A stretch of 64,000 nucleotides of DNA from Candidatus Francisella endociliophora. GTDB taxonomy: Bacteria; Pseudomonadota; Gammaproteobacteria; Francisellales; Francisellaceae. The notes below the pieces were generated by a model that searched no databases, was not told the DNA's origin, and saw only the letters and a list, made by a program, of their open reading frames with translations. Shown piece after piece: positions 45,801 through 53,005 of this stretch (position 1 is its first letter; each line of letters opens with the position of its first letter). Position numbers and translations under genes: made by a program. The stretch lies in assembly GCF_000764555.1 (NCBI RefSeq), contig NZ_CP009574.1, forward strand, positions 248,001-312,000, in the 5' to 3' direction.

Positions 45801-48056
45801 GATGGATACAATAAACTTAAAGCTAAATACGCCCCTCTTGCTCAATACTATGCTGATGTTTCGTATGAAAATGAATCTCATATAGTAGATGATAATTTCT
45901 GGCAAAAGCATCTTGTAAGCTTAGCAAAAAGCCAAAACAAACTACTTAAAAGACAAAAACCAGGTACAGATATCAAGCCAAACCTTACAATAGCAATACA
46001 TGGCTATAATGTTGGTGTTAAAGAAAAAGTAGGAAATAAAGAGTTAGGCTATCCTCAAGCTCTAGAATATATGGATAGTCAATATTCAGTTGCTGAAAAT
46101 AAACTAATGAATGATACTGACTGGTATAACTTAGGAGCTTATTTTAAAGACAATATTCAAGAAATGCCTAACCAAAAAGCCAGTATCTTGCCTTTTGATA
46201 GTGATAAACAATCTCTCGAATACAATACTGATTATGAAAACACTGCTGGCGGAGCTTGTAAGTGGAACTTACATTTAGAGTATTCCCTAAACAAAGCTGC
46301 TGGTTGGGATGAGAAATCTTTAGAAGACTATAACCGTATAGTACAAGTGGCTTGGCAAGGTGATCCTAAAGCTCCGTATGACTATAGTGCTGCTATTGCT
46401 ATGAGTGAGTTTGCTGGGGAGAAATTAGCTGAAGTAATTGATTATCTAAAACAAAATGGTGTCAAAGTTAATATTATGGCACACTCTCTAGGTAATGCTG
46501 TAATTATGAATACCCTAAAAAATGTTAGCCAGCCAGTAGATCAAGCTCTATGTTGGGAGCCTGCTATTGCTAATGATAGTTTGAGTAACTCAAATAGAGA
46601 TGAAGCTGTACAAACTATTGCTAACACTTATATCAAATACAAACCTGATGGCACTATTGAGTTAGCGGATACTACACAACAGTATAACGTCAGCTATAAC
46701 TATGCCAAAGCAGCTGACAATGCTAAGAAGTTTACAATAGCATATAGTAACCTTGATGAGATGCTTGGACCTATTCCAAATATCCCTAGTCTATTTAAGA
46801 AAGATGAAATAGCTAATATGAGCTACTCTGAAGCTGTAAATAGAATACTAACTCATGTGATAGTTAGTATTGGTAGTTACTACTTTAATACTGGTAGGAT
46901 TGGAACTAGCTTTGCTGATACTACTTATAAACTAATACCAAATATCTTGGCTGGAAATGTTAATTATGATAAATACCCAGAGGCTAAAGCTATTCATCAG
47001 AAGATAGATGATAAGGCAGCTGGGGTACTCTTTGGGACTATTGGGGCTATATCGTATGCACTAGATAGTTTTGTAGCTCAGACAACAACTACAAACACAA
47101 CTGGTGGCTTTGAGTCTATTTATCAGATTGCCAATAAATTTATTTATCCAGCTAGTTATTTTGTACAAGGAAATCTTGATAAGAAGTATCAGGCCTTTTA
47201 TAACAAGTGGTTAAAGGTATATCCTGATAATGCTCCTAAGCTGGCTATTAATGATTTAGATTCATACGATGTAAATACATATCAAAACCTAAGTTTAAGA
47301 CATAAGCTAGCTGAGAACTACAAACAAGTAAATTCAAGTACAGACAAAGATACTTTGTATGATATTGCTAGTGATGTAATTGATAGATTGTATGATTGGA
47401 CACATGGAGGCAATCTAAACTTACCGCAACAAGTGTGGGATGGCTTAGAGGAGTCTTTATCTAATATCTTCAATCAAAACCCAATCACTACAGTTTGGGA
47501 TACTGGAATGAGTTTCGTAGGTCCAGCTATAAACTTACCGGGTAATGCTACTAAGAGTTTGGCTAGTTGGTTAGCTGGCTCTAGTATGAGATCTGGAATC
47601 AAAAACATCAAAGATAACAAAGAAGAGCTACTAGCTGTAGTCTTTACGGTATTGATGCAACCTAATTCAAAAGTAGCTCCAGCTATGGGGTATAGTGGCG
47701 TTGATGATGATACTTTAGAAAGACTAGGTGTTCAAGGTGGTAAACTATTGCAGACACCACAAGAAATTAATACTCTAGAATTGCCTGAGTCAACTAGAAA
47801 TAACTACCCTTGTTACTATATGGATGGTGAAGATAGAGTAACAACAACTTATGATAAGTTGACAAATGTACAAAAGCAAACAGCTAAATCAATGCTTTGT
47901 GTAGATCATTCGGCTATGTTGTTCCCTACCGATGACTTTATGAATTATATTTATAAAGGACAACTATTTGGTGATCCTGATTTAGGCTTAGGTTTCTTTG
48001 GCGATTATGATATGGACAAAGCTAGGGCTAATAACAAACAATATAATCAAGGATAA
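42804..48056 (+). CDS. effector 2: VgrG-like spike with a divergent hydrolase toxin
   Basis: 1750 aa. The first 40 residues (MNQSDYKQQLEIHISQLVC...) come from the module that begins orphan effectors, and from about residue 43 (NQTIRLFDIKFSQ) the chain is nearly the same as effector 1 up to REDYYF. Then the toxin differs (YKTKINYYVIMQQL...) but keeps the fold: LTIAIHGYNV, nucleophile MAHSLGNAV with Ser1228, an Asp in YSNLDEMLGP, and CVDHSAM with His1702. TTG at 42804 follows an AAAGGAC ribosome-binding site. It may start further in at an internal codon. This is the conserved-spike, variable-toxin pattern. A beta-propeller gene starts 2 bases after the stop. Confidence 0.7.
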   Translation: MNQSDYKQQLEIHISQLVCLYYLYAFFKYLKFLSICNFTLNNQTIRLFDIKFSQALDKGISGSAYIDGQASAGDELEFKLEDISFTAIVTAVRVSPNTSVNATNPTYITFASQESFLADDKSLLKYPDGNINDVLDKVLKDHDITADFQSDNGVFLDNVLQHGNSTLDKIISLCNQYGIVFYRDLRDDNKLKFCNTFGDKDVINVDVLDKQRATIETKPVAYITENIVADDNHNVLALGFNRYQGDGGYKQLVPAKNGLIQSPFIGTTSDLTKFYAQSLFNHFETYKNILALDGAGILIVGDKIHVDSKKLPIDTKDWYIVESNVSITTDSEGFNKLATCQYSAIAVADDVQNLATGILDQYKQTKFVKEGFAVKGYSDDTEDATTLNDNGKYQLSIPEYYKQIDEDEVINDVAKLHFIHTPDQKHSFPLVQESPTLVMELQDPTILGTRNTETRPAHNRKGYEQDYRLADNKHNSLNFIHAGAFKHNIANPKSTSSVVLESQKYRGSNRSAALRLGDESYRDIHKGKKPGMSLQSEGNFYELHPNYKATLYGNRNNVDAKYQSISPVYSLVTQRLNSDDYPYHWLEGINADEYHKQVVADSSSLTTQVNNKIATDATATNLIYDYTNKITQDIYLNTDHDYSTDDEHKLEYNEVTKDISVEGQITAESQAKEIKLTSNETTNTLHHTQKNINVDGDVNFNEVELEQNIAQEMNLVGGEIVITANKLVNNVPDGIKITTQKSIFDAEQIMSHGMYNIVNGDGNVDEDEESNEVIRIYIVDKYCTDEKVDNEDDKILNDKAKIVKYVKEDSALTDLLEIDYIKDAKYFEKGSDEGKYIPAEFKRDDKYFEMKLPKDVEIEAICLELNTLNISNNKFQSLIVGLNGEKVEDVVDDFKHHQNTISLKPENWQKIKDKQDNTETINTVETTINHLVINVFEPPMMINLREDYYFDYYKTKINYYVIMQQLTKISVNDDYIQSIDLAGYDRLYSWQKQELKTCIDGYNKLKAKYAPLAQYYADVSYENESHIVDDNFWQKHLVSLAKSQNKLLKRQKPGTDIKPNLTIAIHGYNVGVKEKVGNKELGYPQALEYMDSQYSVAENKLMNDTDWYNLGAYFKDNIQEMPNQKASILPFDSDKQSLEYNTDYENTAGGACKWNLHLEYSLNKAAGWDEKSLEDYNRIVQVAWQGDPKAPYDYSAAIAMSEFAGEKLAEVIDYLKQNGVKVNIMAHSLGNAVIMNTLKNVSQPVDQALCWEPAIANDSLSNSNRDEAVQTIANTYIKYKPDGTIELADTTQQYNVSYNYAKAADNAKKFTIAYSNLDEMLGPIPNIPSLFKKDEIANMSYSEAVNRILTHVIVSIGSYYFNTGRIGTSFADTTYKLIPNILAGNVNYDKYPEAKAIHQKIDDKAAGVLFGTIGAISYALDSFVAQTTTTNTTGGFESIYQIANKFIYPASYFVQGNLDKKYQAFYNKWLKVYPDNAPKLAINDLDSYDVNTYQNLSLRHKLAENYKQVNSSTDKDTLYDIASDVIDRLYDWTHGGNLNLPQQVWDGLEESLSNIFNQNPITTVWDTGMSFVGPAINLPGNATKSLASWLAGSSMRSGIKNIKDNKEELLAVVFTVLMQPNSKVAPAMGYSGVDDDTLERLGVQGGKLLQTPQEINTLELPESTRNNYPCYYMDGEDRVTTTYDKLTNVQKQTAKSMLCVDHSAMLFPTDDFMNYIYKGQLFGDPDLGLGFFGDYDMDKARANNKQYNQG
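45488..45655 (+). repeat. toxin-proximal homology arm, copy 2
   Basis: Near-identical to 33929-34096, coding KHHQNTISL to REDYYF. The identity with effector 1 stops right after this block. Confidence 0.85.
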
Positions 48057-48058
48057 AT

Positions 48059-49258
48059 ATGAGTATTTTTAAAAAAATAATTTGTATATTAGGATTATCT
48101 ACCTCTACAAGTTTAGTATTTGCTGTACCAACCGCATTATCAGTATCAACTGATGGCGAATACGCTGTTAGCTCAAATAATGATGGTAATGTTTATTTAT
48201 ATAACTTAAATAAAAAAACTATCAAAAAAATAAATTATAAAACGGTTAATGTATTTAGTGCTAACTTTATTAATGATACTCACGATTTTATTTACCAAAC
48301 TTTTGATGATAATGTTGTACATATCATAGATGCTGATAATCTAAAAACTATCAAATCTTTTACAGGACAAAAAAATAGTGTCATGCAGACTGTAAATAAA
48401 GATTTGAATACTTATGCTTTTGCCACACGAGGTGGCAATATGAATATTGCTAAAATAAAAGATAATAAGTTAGGAAGTACATACTCGTATGGTAATCAGT
48501 TTATGGCTATGAGTTCAAATTTAGTACCTACTTTTTATAAAAACAAACTAGTAACTGCTACAGGAAATGGCTCATTATTAATATTTAATATCAATGAGAT
48601 ATTTAAAAAAGCTAACAAAAATAATCCTAAAAATCAAATTGATATCCATAAGAACTCTGGCTCTGTTATGAGTGCCATAGATCCGAATGGTAAGTTTGTT
48701 TATACAGTTGACTCAATGGGTAAAGGAGTTAAATATAACTTAGTAGATAATTCAAATATTAAGTATGGAATGCTAAAGAGATACATCAAGAATAATGTTC
48801 CTAAAAATACTACAAATGCTATAACCAACTTTAAATACATCGATAATAATCAAGTCATAGCAACATACAAAGGGATTAAGCAACCATACTTATGGCTTAG
48901 TCTATACAACATAAGTGACTTTAAACAATGGGAGAGTTCAAAAGGACATTCTGATTGGACACAATACTATATAACACCGATAGCAAGCTTACCATTAGTA
49001 GATAATCCCAAGGATTATTTAGATGGTAACTACATAACTGGTGCAGATGCTAAACCATATCCTAGCACTAGTGGTTATAACACAACATTTGATACTTCTG
49101 TAGAAGCTCATAAACTAGTTATGGCACAAGCTAATGGTAATGGTATTATGGTGTATAACTATAATCCTAGTGATGAAAGCTTAAAGCTTGATTGGGTAGC
49201 AGAGCCGCCAAAGGCTGAAGAGAAAAAAGAAGAAAGTAAGGGTTGGTTTGGATGGTAA
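48059..49258 (+). CDS. exported beta-propeller protein, likely immunity to effector 2
   Basis: 399 aa, signal peptide cleaved probably after SLVFA. WD40-like repeats such as LSVSTDGEYAVSSNNDGNVYLYNL and IDPNGKFVYTVD are visible. The blade sequences differ from the effector 1 partner in step with the different toxin, while the C-terminal 35 residues (GIMVYNYNPSDESL, WVAEPPK, SKGWFGW) are conserved. It follows effector 2 by 2 bases. The match between variable toxin and variable propeller is the main argument for the immunity role. Confidence 0.65.
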   Translation: MSIFKKIICILGLSTSTSLVFAVPTALSVSTDGEYAVSSNNDGNVYLYNLNKKTIKKINYKTVNVFSANFINDTHDFIYQTFDDNVVHIIDADNLKTIKSFTGQKNSVMQTVNKDLNTYAFATRGGNMNIAKIKDNKLGSTYSYGNQFMAMSSNLVPTFYKNKLVTATGNGSLLIFNINEIFKKANKNNPKNQIDIHKNSGSVMSAIDPNGKFVYTVDSMGKGVKYNLVDNSNIKYGMLKRYIKNNVPKNTTNAITNFKYIDNNQVIATYKGIKQPYLWLSLYNISDFKQWESSKGHSDWTQYYITPIASLPLVDNPKDYLDGNYITGADAKPYPSTSGYNTTFDTSVEAHKLVMAQANGNGIMVYNYNPSDESLKLDWVAEPPKAEEKKEESKGWFGW

Positions 49259-49363
49259 GTGACTTTAAACTGTCTGAGCAAAGCGAGTTTTTAAAGTCAC
49301 AAGCAGTTTTGCATACTTTTTCTGCATTGAAAAAAGTATGTCGTTATAGCTTACGTAGTAAGC
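49259..49363. repeat. three successive hairpins (palindromic insertion)
   Basis: GTGACTTTAAA/TTTAAAGTCAC (49259-49269 and 49290-49300) pairs over 11 bp. CATACTTTTT/AAAAAGTATG (49312-49321 and 49331-49340) follows over 10 bp, then GCTTAC/GTAAGC (49349-49363). The block sits between the immunity gene and a toxin tail and looks like a small palindromic insertion; stop-free reading through it is coincidental. Confidence 0.65.
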
Positions 49364-49384
49364 AACGAAACTCTTTTAAAAATA

Positions 49385-49734
49385 AACTTTTCCAAACACC
49401 GCAAGAAGTTGACACAATGAGCTTGCCTGAATCTAGTCGTGGTGATTACCCTTGTTACTATATGGATGGCGAAGATAAAGTAACTACAACTTATGATAAA
49501 TTGACAAATGTACAAAAGCAAACTGCCAAATCAATGCTATGTGTAGATCATTCGGCTATGCTGTTCCCTAAACCAATGTTTATGGATCATGTATTTAAAG
49601 GTTTATTATTTGGTAAATATTTTGGAGGTGCTTTTGACTTCTTTGGTCAGTATGACATAGAAAAAGCTAAAAATGATAATGCTGATGTATCTATAAACGA
49701 TCAGCCAACAACTAATAATGAGGGAACTTATTAA
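49385..49734 (+). pseudogene. 3' tail of a third effector toxin
   Basis: About 115 codons aligned with the end of effector 2: FQTPQEVDTMSLPESS, DYPCYYMDGED, TYDKLTNVQKQTAKSM, then CVDHSAM with the putative catalytic His. The nucleophile half is missing and a palindromic block stands where the rest should be. The stop overlaps the ATG of the next beta-propeller gene by one base. It reads as the remnant of a displaced toxin left with its immunity gene. A frame opens upstream at 49243, but the segment before 49385 is not homologous to effectors. Confidence 0.75.
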
Positions 49735-50960
49735 TGAAAAAAGTATTAGTCTTTTTGAGCTTATTTGTAGTTTTTTCTTTTGCGGTATCTCAACAAGTTA
49801 GTCTATCAGTTTCTGATGATGGTAATTATGCTATATCAGTTGATGATTCAGGAAGTGCTTATTTATGGAACTTAGAAAATAACACATCTAAAAGTTTAGG
49901 TGATAACTATAATGCGAGATCTGCTTATTTTGTGCCAAATAGTGATAACTATTTATTACAAAATAGTAAAACTAAGGAAGTAACTGTTTTTGATAGCAAT
50001 CAAAAAGTTATTAAAAAATTCACTCCTGAATTTATAGCTGACAATCAAGCTATAAATTCAAACTTAACAACTTGGGTAGGCTCTCTACCATGGGGAGATT
50101 CTTACCAATATGATTTAATAACTGGTAAAAAGAAACAAATATATGTTTCTTGGAGTTATACAAAAAGTGAGCATAGCCCATACTGGAGAGGAAACCCATA
50201 TAAAGGTGGATTACCAAATGGTTATGTAATAAATAATCAATTTAACTTTGCTAATAATAATACATTAATAATGACAGCTGATAACATAATGATTATTTAT
50301 TATGCAAAAGAACATAAATGGAAGCTTATAAACAAAAATGTAAATAGAACAATGAGTGCCATAGATCCTAACGGTAAGTTTGTTTATACAGCTGACAATG
50401 GATTAGCTGGTATAAAATATAATTTAGAAACAAATGAAATATCTAATATAGCTCTTTACTATCCAGATGATAATTTAAAAAATATTTCTTATATACAACC
50501 AACAGAAAATGCTAAAAAGAAATTTTTATATAATGGACTTACTAATTTTAAGTTTATAGATAAAAACAAAATCATAGTTACTTTTAAAGGTGTCAACCAA
50601 CCATACTTATGGGCTTTTACTTTCGATACTACAAAACTCGATTGGAGTAATAATACTAAATGGAAAAGACCTGTATTTTTCTCTAAAAATTATCTACCCC
50701 TAGTAGATAACCCAATGGATTATATAATTGGTAACTACACAACTGGTGCAGATGCTAAACCATACCCTAGCACTACTGGTTATAACACTACTTTTGATAC
50801 TTCTATAGAAGCTCATAAACTAGTTATGGCTCAAGCTAATGGTAATGGAATTATGGTTTATAACTATAATCCAAGTGATGAGAGCTTAAAACTTGATTGG
50901 GTCGGTGAACCACCAAAAGCAGAAGAGCAAAAAAAAGAAAGTAAAGGATGGTTTTGGTAG
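49734..50960 (+). CDS. exported beta-propeller protein, orphan immunity candidate
   Basis: 408 aa with signal peptide MKKVLVFLSLFVVFSFAVS. Blades include LSVSDDGNYAISVDDSG and IDPNGKFVYTAD; the middle (SWSYTKSEHSPYWRGNPY) is unlike its relatives. The C-terminal block GIMVYNYNPSDESL to SKGWFW is conserved. Its toxin has been reduced to the 49385-49734 tail, so this gene may remain to protect against sister cells that still carry that toxin, as orphan immunity genes do in CdiA and Rhs systems. Intact reading frame supports continued selection. Confidence 0.62.
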   Translation: MKKVLVFLSLFVVFSFAVSQQVSLSVSDDGNYAISVDDSGSAYLWNLENNTSKSLGDNYNARSAYFVPNSDNYLLQNSKTKEVTVFDSNQKVIKKFTPEFIADNQAINSNLTTWVGSLPWGDSYQYDLITGKKKQIYVSWSYTKSEHSPYWRGNPYKGGLPNGYVINNQFNFANNNTLIMTADNIMIIYYAKEHKWKLINKNVNRTMSAIDPNGKFVYTADNGLAGIKYNLETNEISNIALYYPDDNLKNISYIQPTENAKKKFLYNGLTNFKFIDKNKIIVTFKGVNQPYLWAFTFDTTKLDWSNNTKWKRPVFFSKNYLPLVDNPMDYIIGNYTTGADAKPYPSTTGYNTTFDTSIEAHKLVMAQANGNGIMVYNYNPSDESLKLDWVGEPPKAEEQKKESKGWFW

Positions 50961-51142
50961 TTTAAAAGTACTACCCCGAGCTACTGCGTAGCCCACCTCT
51001 TCGACACTCGAAGGGGAATTTGCCAATACAATGTTGGTGGGTAAAACTAAATAAGCAAACAATCATAAAATTTCATTCAAAATAATTTCATAACTTAATC
51101 AAATCTTTACAAAATCACTTAAAAGGCATATTCTATTTATGT
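50961..51142. repeat. palindromic repeats and left part of the duplicated RNA/ORF unit
   Basis: A hairpin block (GAGCTACTGCGTAGC, then CTTCGACACTCGAAGG, 50975-51018) recurs at 56938-56982. From about 51047 the sequence matches 41340-41432, the 5' flank of RNA copy A. No gene seen. Confidence 0.75.
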
Positions 51143-51400
51143 CGGTCTTAGAAAGCCGTCCAACGAGTGGTGCGATGTAGGTAAAAACTACATCTTTTGA
51201 GTATAGGGATAGCTGTATCTATAGCTATCCTGAATTCACGTACCCAAACACCAGACAGCATAACTTGGTTAAACCTTTCGTTTAATCGGGTTGACTGTAC
51301 CCATAAAATACCTAGCAATAGGGAAAGGTACAGTGCTGGAACTCGTTGGCCAGTTTCTAACAGCCCGATCTACTTTAGAAAAAACGACGAGGGAATAATC
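51143..51400 (+). ncRNA. structured RNA element, copy B
   Basis: The same fold as copy A with compensating changes. The outer stem is CCAACGAG (51160-51167) with CTCGTTGG (51342-51349), so a T-A pair in copy A became C-G. The inner stem ACTGTACC/GGTACAGT (51294-51334) has a Watson-Crick pair where A has G-T. GATGTAG/CTACATC (51174-51194) and GGATAGCT/AGCTATCC are perfect here. The pseudoknot strands ATCGGG (51285-51290) and CCCGAT (51364-51369) are unchanged, as is the CCTA-GCAA-TAGG tetraloop hairpin. The 5' hairpin is CGGT/GCCG against CGGT/ACCG in A. Confidence 0.68.
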
Positions 51401-51823
51401 ATGTTATATAAGCAAATTGATCTATCAACTAGCTACGCTAGTTGTCTGATAGATGATCCCAACTATGCTTTATCAATAGATACTTATATTATCCAAGAAG
51501 ATAAACAAACTAGTTTGTTTATTGAGCTTGATAGTATTTTCAAATATGTTGGCATCAAAGATGTAGATATTGTAATTGATGAAATCAAAAAGGTTAAAAC
51601 TGCCCTACTCTATACAGAAACTATCAGTAACCAAACTAAAAACTTTGTTTACTATCAACATCTAAATCCAGTATTAGCATTAGTACACTTCTACCTTAGA
51701 AAAAATGGTAATGATACCAACAAACTCAAGGATGCTATTGGTAATTTGTATCACAATATAATACTAGAATGGCATAAATATGATCCTGATTTAGTTGATT
51801 CTCTTGGTTTATTTTTTAGATAA
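51401..51823 (+). CDS. small protein following structured RNA, copy B
   Basis: 140 aa, nearly the same as the product of 41695-42117 (MLYKQIDLSTSYASCLIDDPN..., LALVHFYLRKNG). ATG 51401 follows GAGGGA by 7 bases. The frame is open further upstream through the RNA, but that part is not conserved as protein. Substitutions are few and mostly conservative (DINKIIDE to DVDIVIDE), so the protein is under constraint or recently duplicated. Function unknown. Confidence 0.65.
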   Translation: MLYKQIDLSTSYASCLIDDPNYALSIDTYIIQEDKQTSLFIELDSIFKYVGIKDVDIVIDEIKKVKTALLYTETISNQTKNFVYYQHLNPVLALVHFYLRKNGNDTNKLKDAIGNLYHNIILEWHKYDPDLVDSLGLFFR

Positions 51824-52048
51824 AAATATACTAAATCATTCACAAATTCTTGATTAATTATTTATGGAGTTATATGTTAGAAGTATAACATAAACAAAAT
51901 AAACACTTTCCAGCTTGTCTGGGCAATAAAATTCCCCTTCAAATGTTGAAGGGGTGGCAGTCGTTAGACTGACGGGGTAGTACTTTAAAAGACCACACCT
52001 CCCCTTGCAAGCAAGGTACTCCTCTCGAGAGGAGAATGTACCAATAGA
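51824..52048. repeat. right part of duplicated unit and palindromic repeats
   Basis: 51824-51930 matches 42118-42225. Then come a CCCCTTCAAATGTTGAAGGGG palindrome (around 51935) and, from 51985, the right-hand part of the 37744-type repeat with CTCCTCTCGAGAGGAG. The repeat contributes the sequence around the ATG of the next gene. Confidence 0.75.
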
Positions 52049-53002
52049 ATGTTGATGGATATAAAAAAAATGATTATTATAATTATTCTAAATAGTCTTT
52101 TAGGCATAATAGCTATAACTATTATTTGCTACATTTTGATAAATATATATTTCAAAATAAAATATTCAGCACAAAAAAAGGGTTTTAAAAAACTTACACC
52201 TGAAGAAAAAAGGCGTTTACTTTATAACAAAATATCTAATTTCTGCAGAATTATATATAAAGTAATAACCCCAAATAAAAAAGCCCATATTTTTTTTAGA
52301 AAAACACTTATAAATATGAAAGATTTCTTTACAACTCTAAAAAGTATTGTTGGGATATCAGCTTTTGCATTTATCTCTGGTGCACTATATATACATATAA
52401 TTACTAGCTACTATGGAATAAATGATTTCATCAATATATCAGTAACAGATTATATTTTATATTTTGCTCAAATGTTTTTTTACAGTTATAACGATAACCT
52501 AATTGATTATAAAATAATATTGCTTGTCGGATACTTTTTTTTCTTCATCTTTTATTTCTCTGCTTCATATGTAGTATTAAGTACAAAAAGGGGAGCTCTT
52601 TCTTTTAAGTTTATAATCTATTTCTTTTTCTTTTTATGCTTGATTGGTATTATTTCTTATTCACAAATTAAAATTAATGAGAATCTAAAAAACGATATAG
52701 AAAAAAGTATTAAAACACATAACGACTACGAATTTATCCTTCGGGATAATAATTTCCTATATTTTCAAGACCTTAAAAAGGCAAGCATAGCGGTAGTTCC
52801 AATAGTAGCAAAAGCTTCTACTGATGAAGAGTTAGAAAATTCTATAACCATATTAAAACCATATCCCGAACACATTAAAAAACCTATCTGTTCATTTATT
52901 AAAAATAATAATGATCTAGAAATATTTAAAAAAGATTCAAAATACCATAAAGAAGTTAAAGAAGCTTATTGCGGAAAAGAAAACTCAAAGGAAAAGGACT
53001 AA
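52049..53002 (+). CDS. multi-helix membrane protein in the accessory slot
   Basis: 317 aa. N-terminal helix (MIIIIILNSLLGIIAITIICYILI), then a basic cytoplasmic stretch, three to four more hydrophobic segments between residues 100 and 210 (SAFAFISGALYIHIITSYYG, ILLVGYFFFFIFYFSASYVV, FIIYFFFFLCLIGIISY), and a C-terminal soluble part of about 100 residues. ATG 52049 or 52055. The end, KEKD followed by TAA 3 bases before the TTG of the orphan effector, parallels the gene at 42300. No family recognised. Confidence 0.58.
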   Translation: MLMDIKKMIIIIILNSLLGIIAITIICYILINIYFKIKYSAQKKGFKKLTPEEKRRLLYNKISNFCRIIYKVITPNKKAHIFFRKTLINMKDFFTTLKSIVGISAFAFISGALYIHIITSYYGINDFINISVTDYILYFAQMFFYSYNDNLIDYKIILLVGYFFFFIFYFSASYVVLSTKRGALSFKFIIYFFFFLCLIGIISYSQIKINENLKNDIEKSIKTHNDYEFILRDNNFLYFQDLKKASIAVVPIVAKASTDEELENSITILKPYPEHIKKPICSFIKNNNDLEIFKKDSKYHKEVKEAYCGKENSKEKD

Positions 53003-53005
53003 CCA

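Noticed and set aside
49243..49384. N-terminal extension of the toxin-tail frame
   Set aside because: It overlaps the end of the immunity gene in another frame and then crosses three hairpins; it has no similarity to the effectors.
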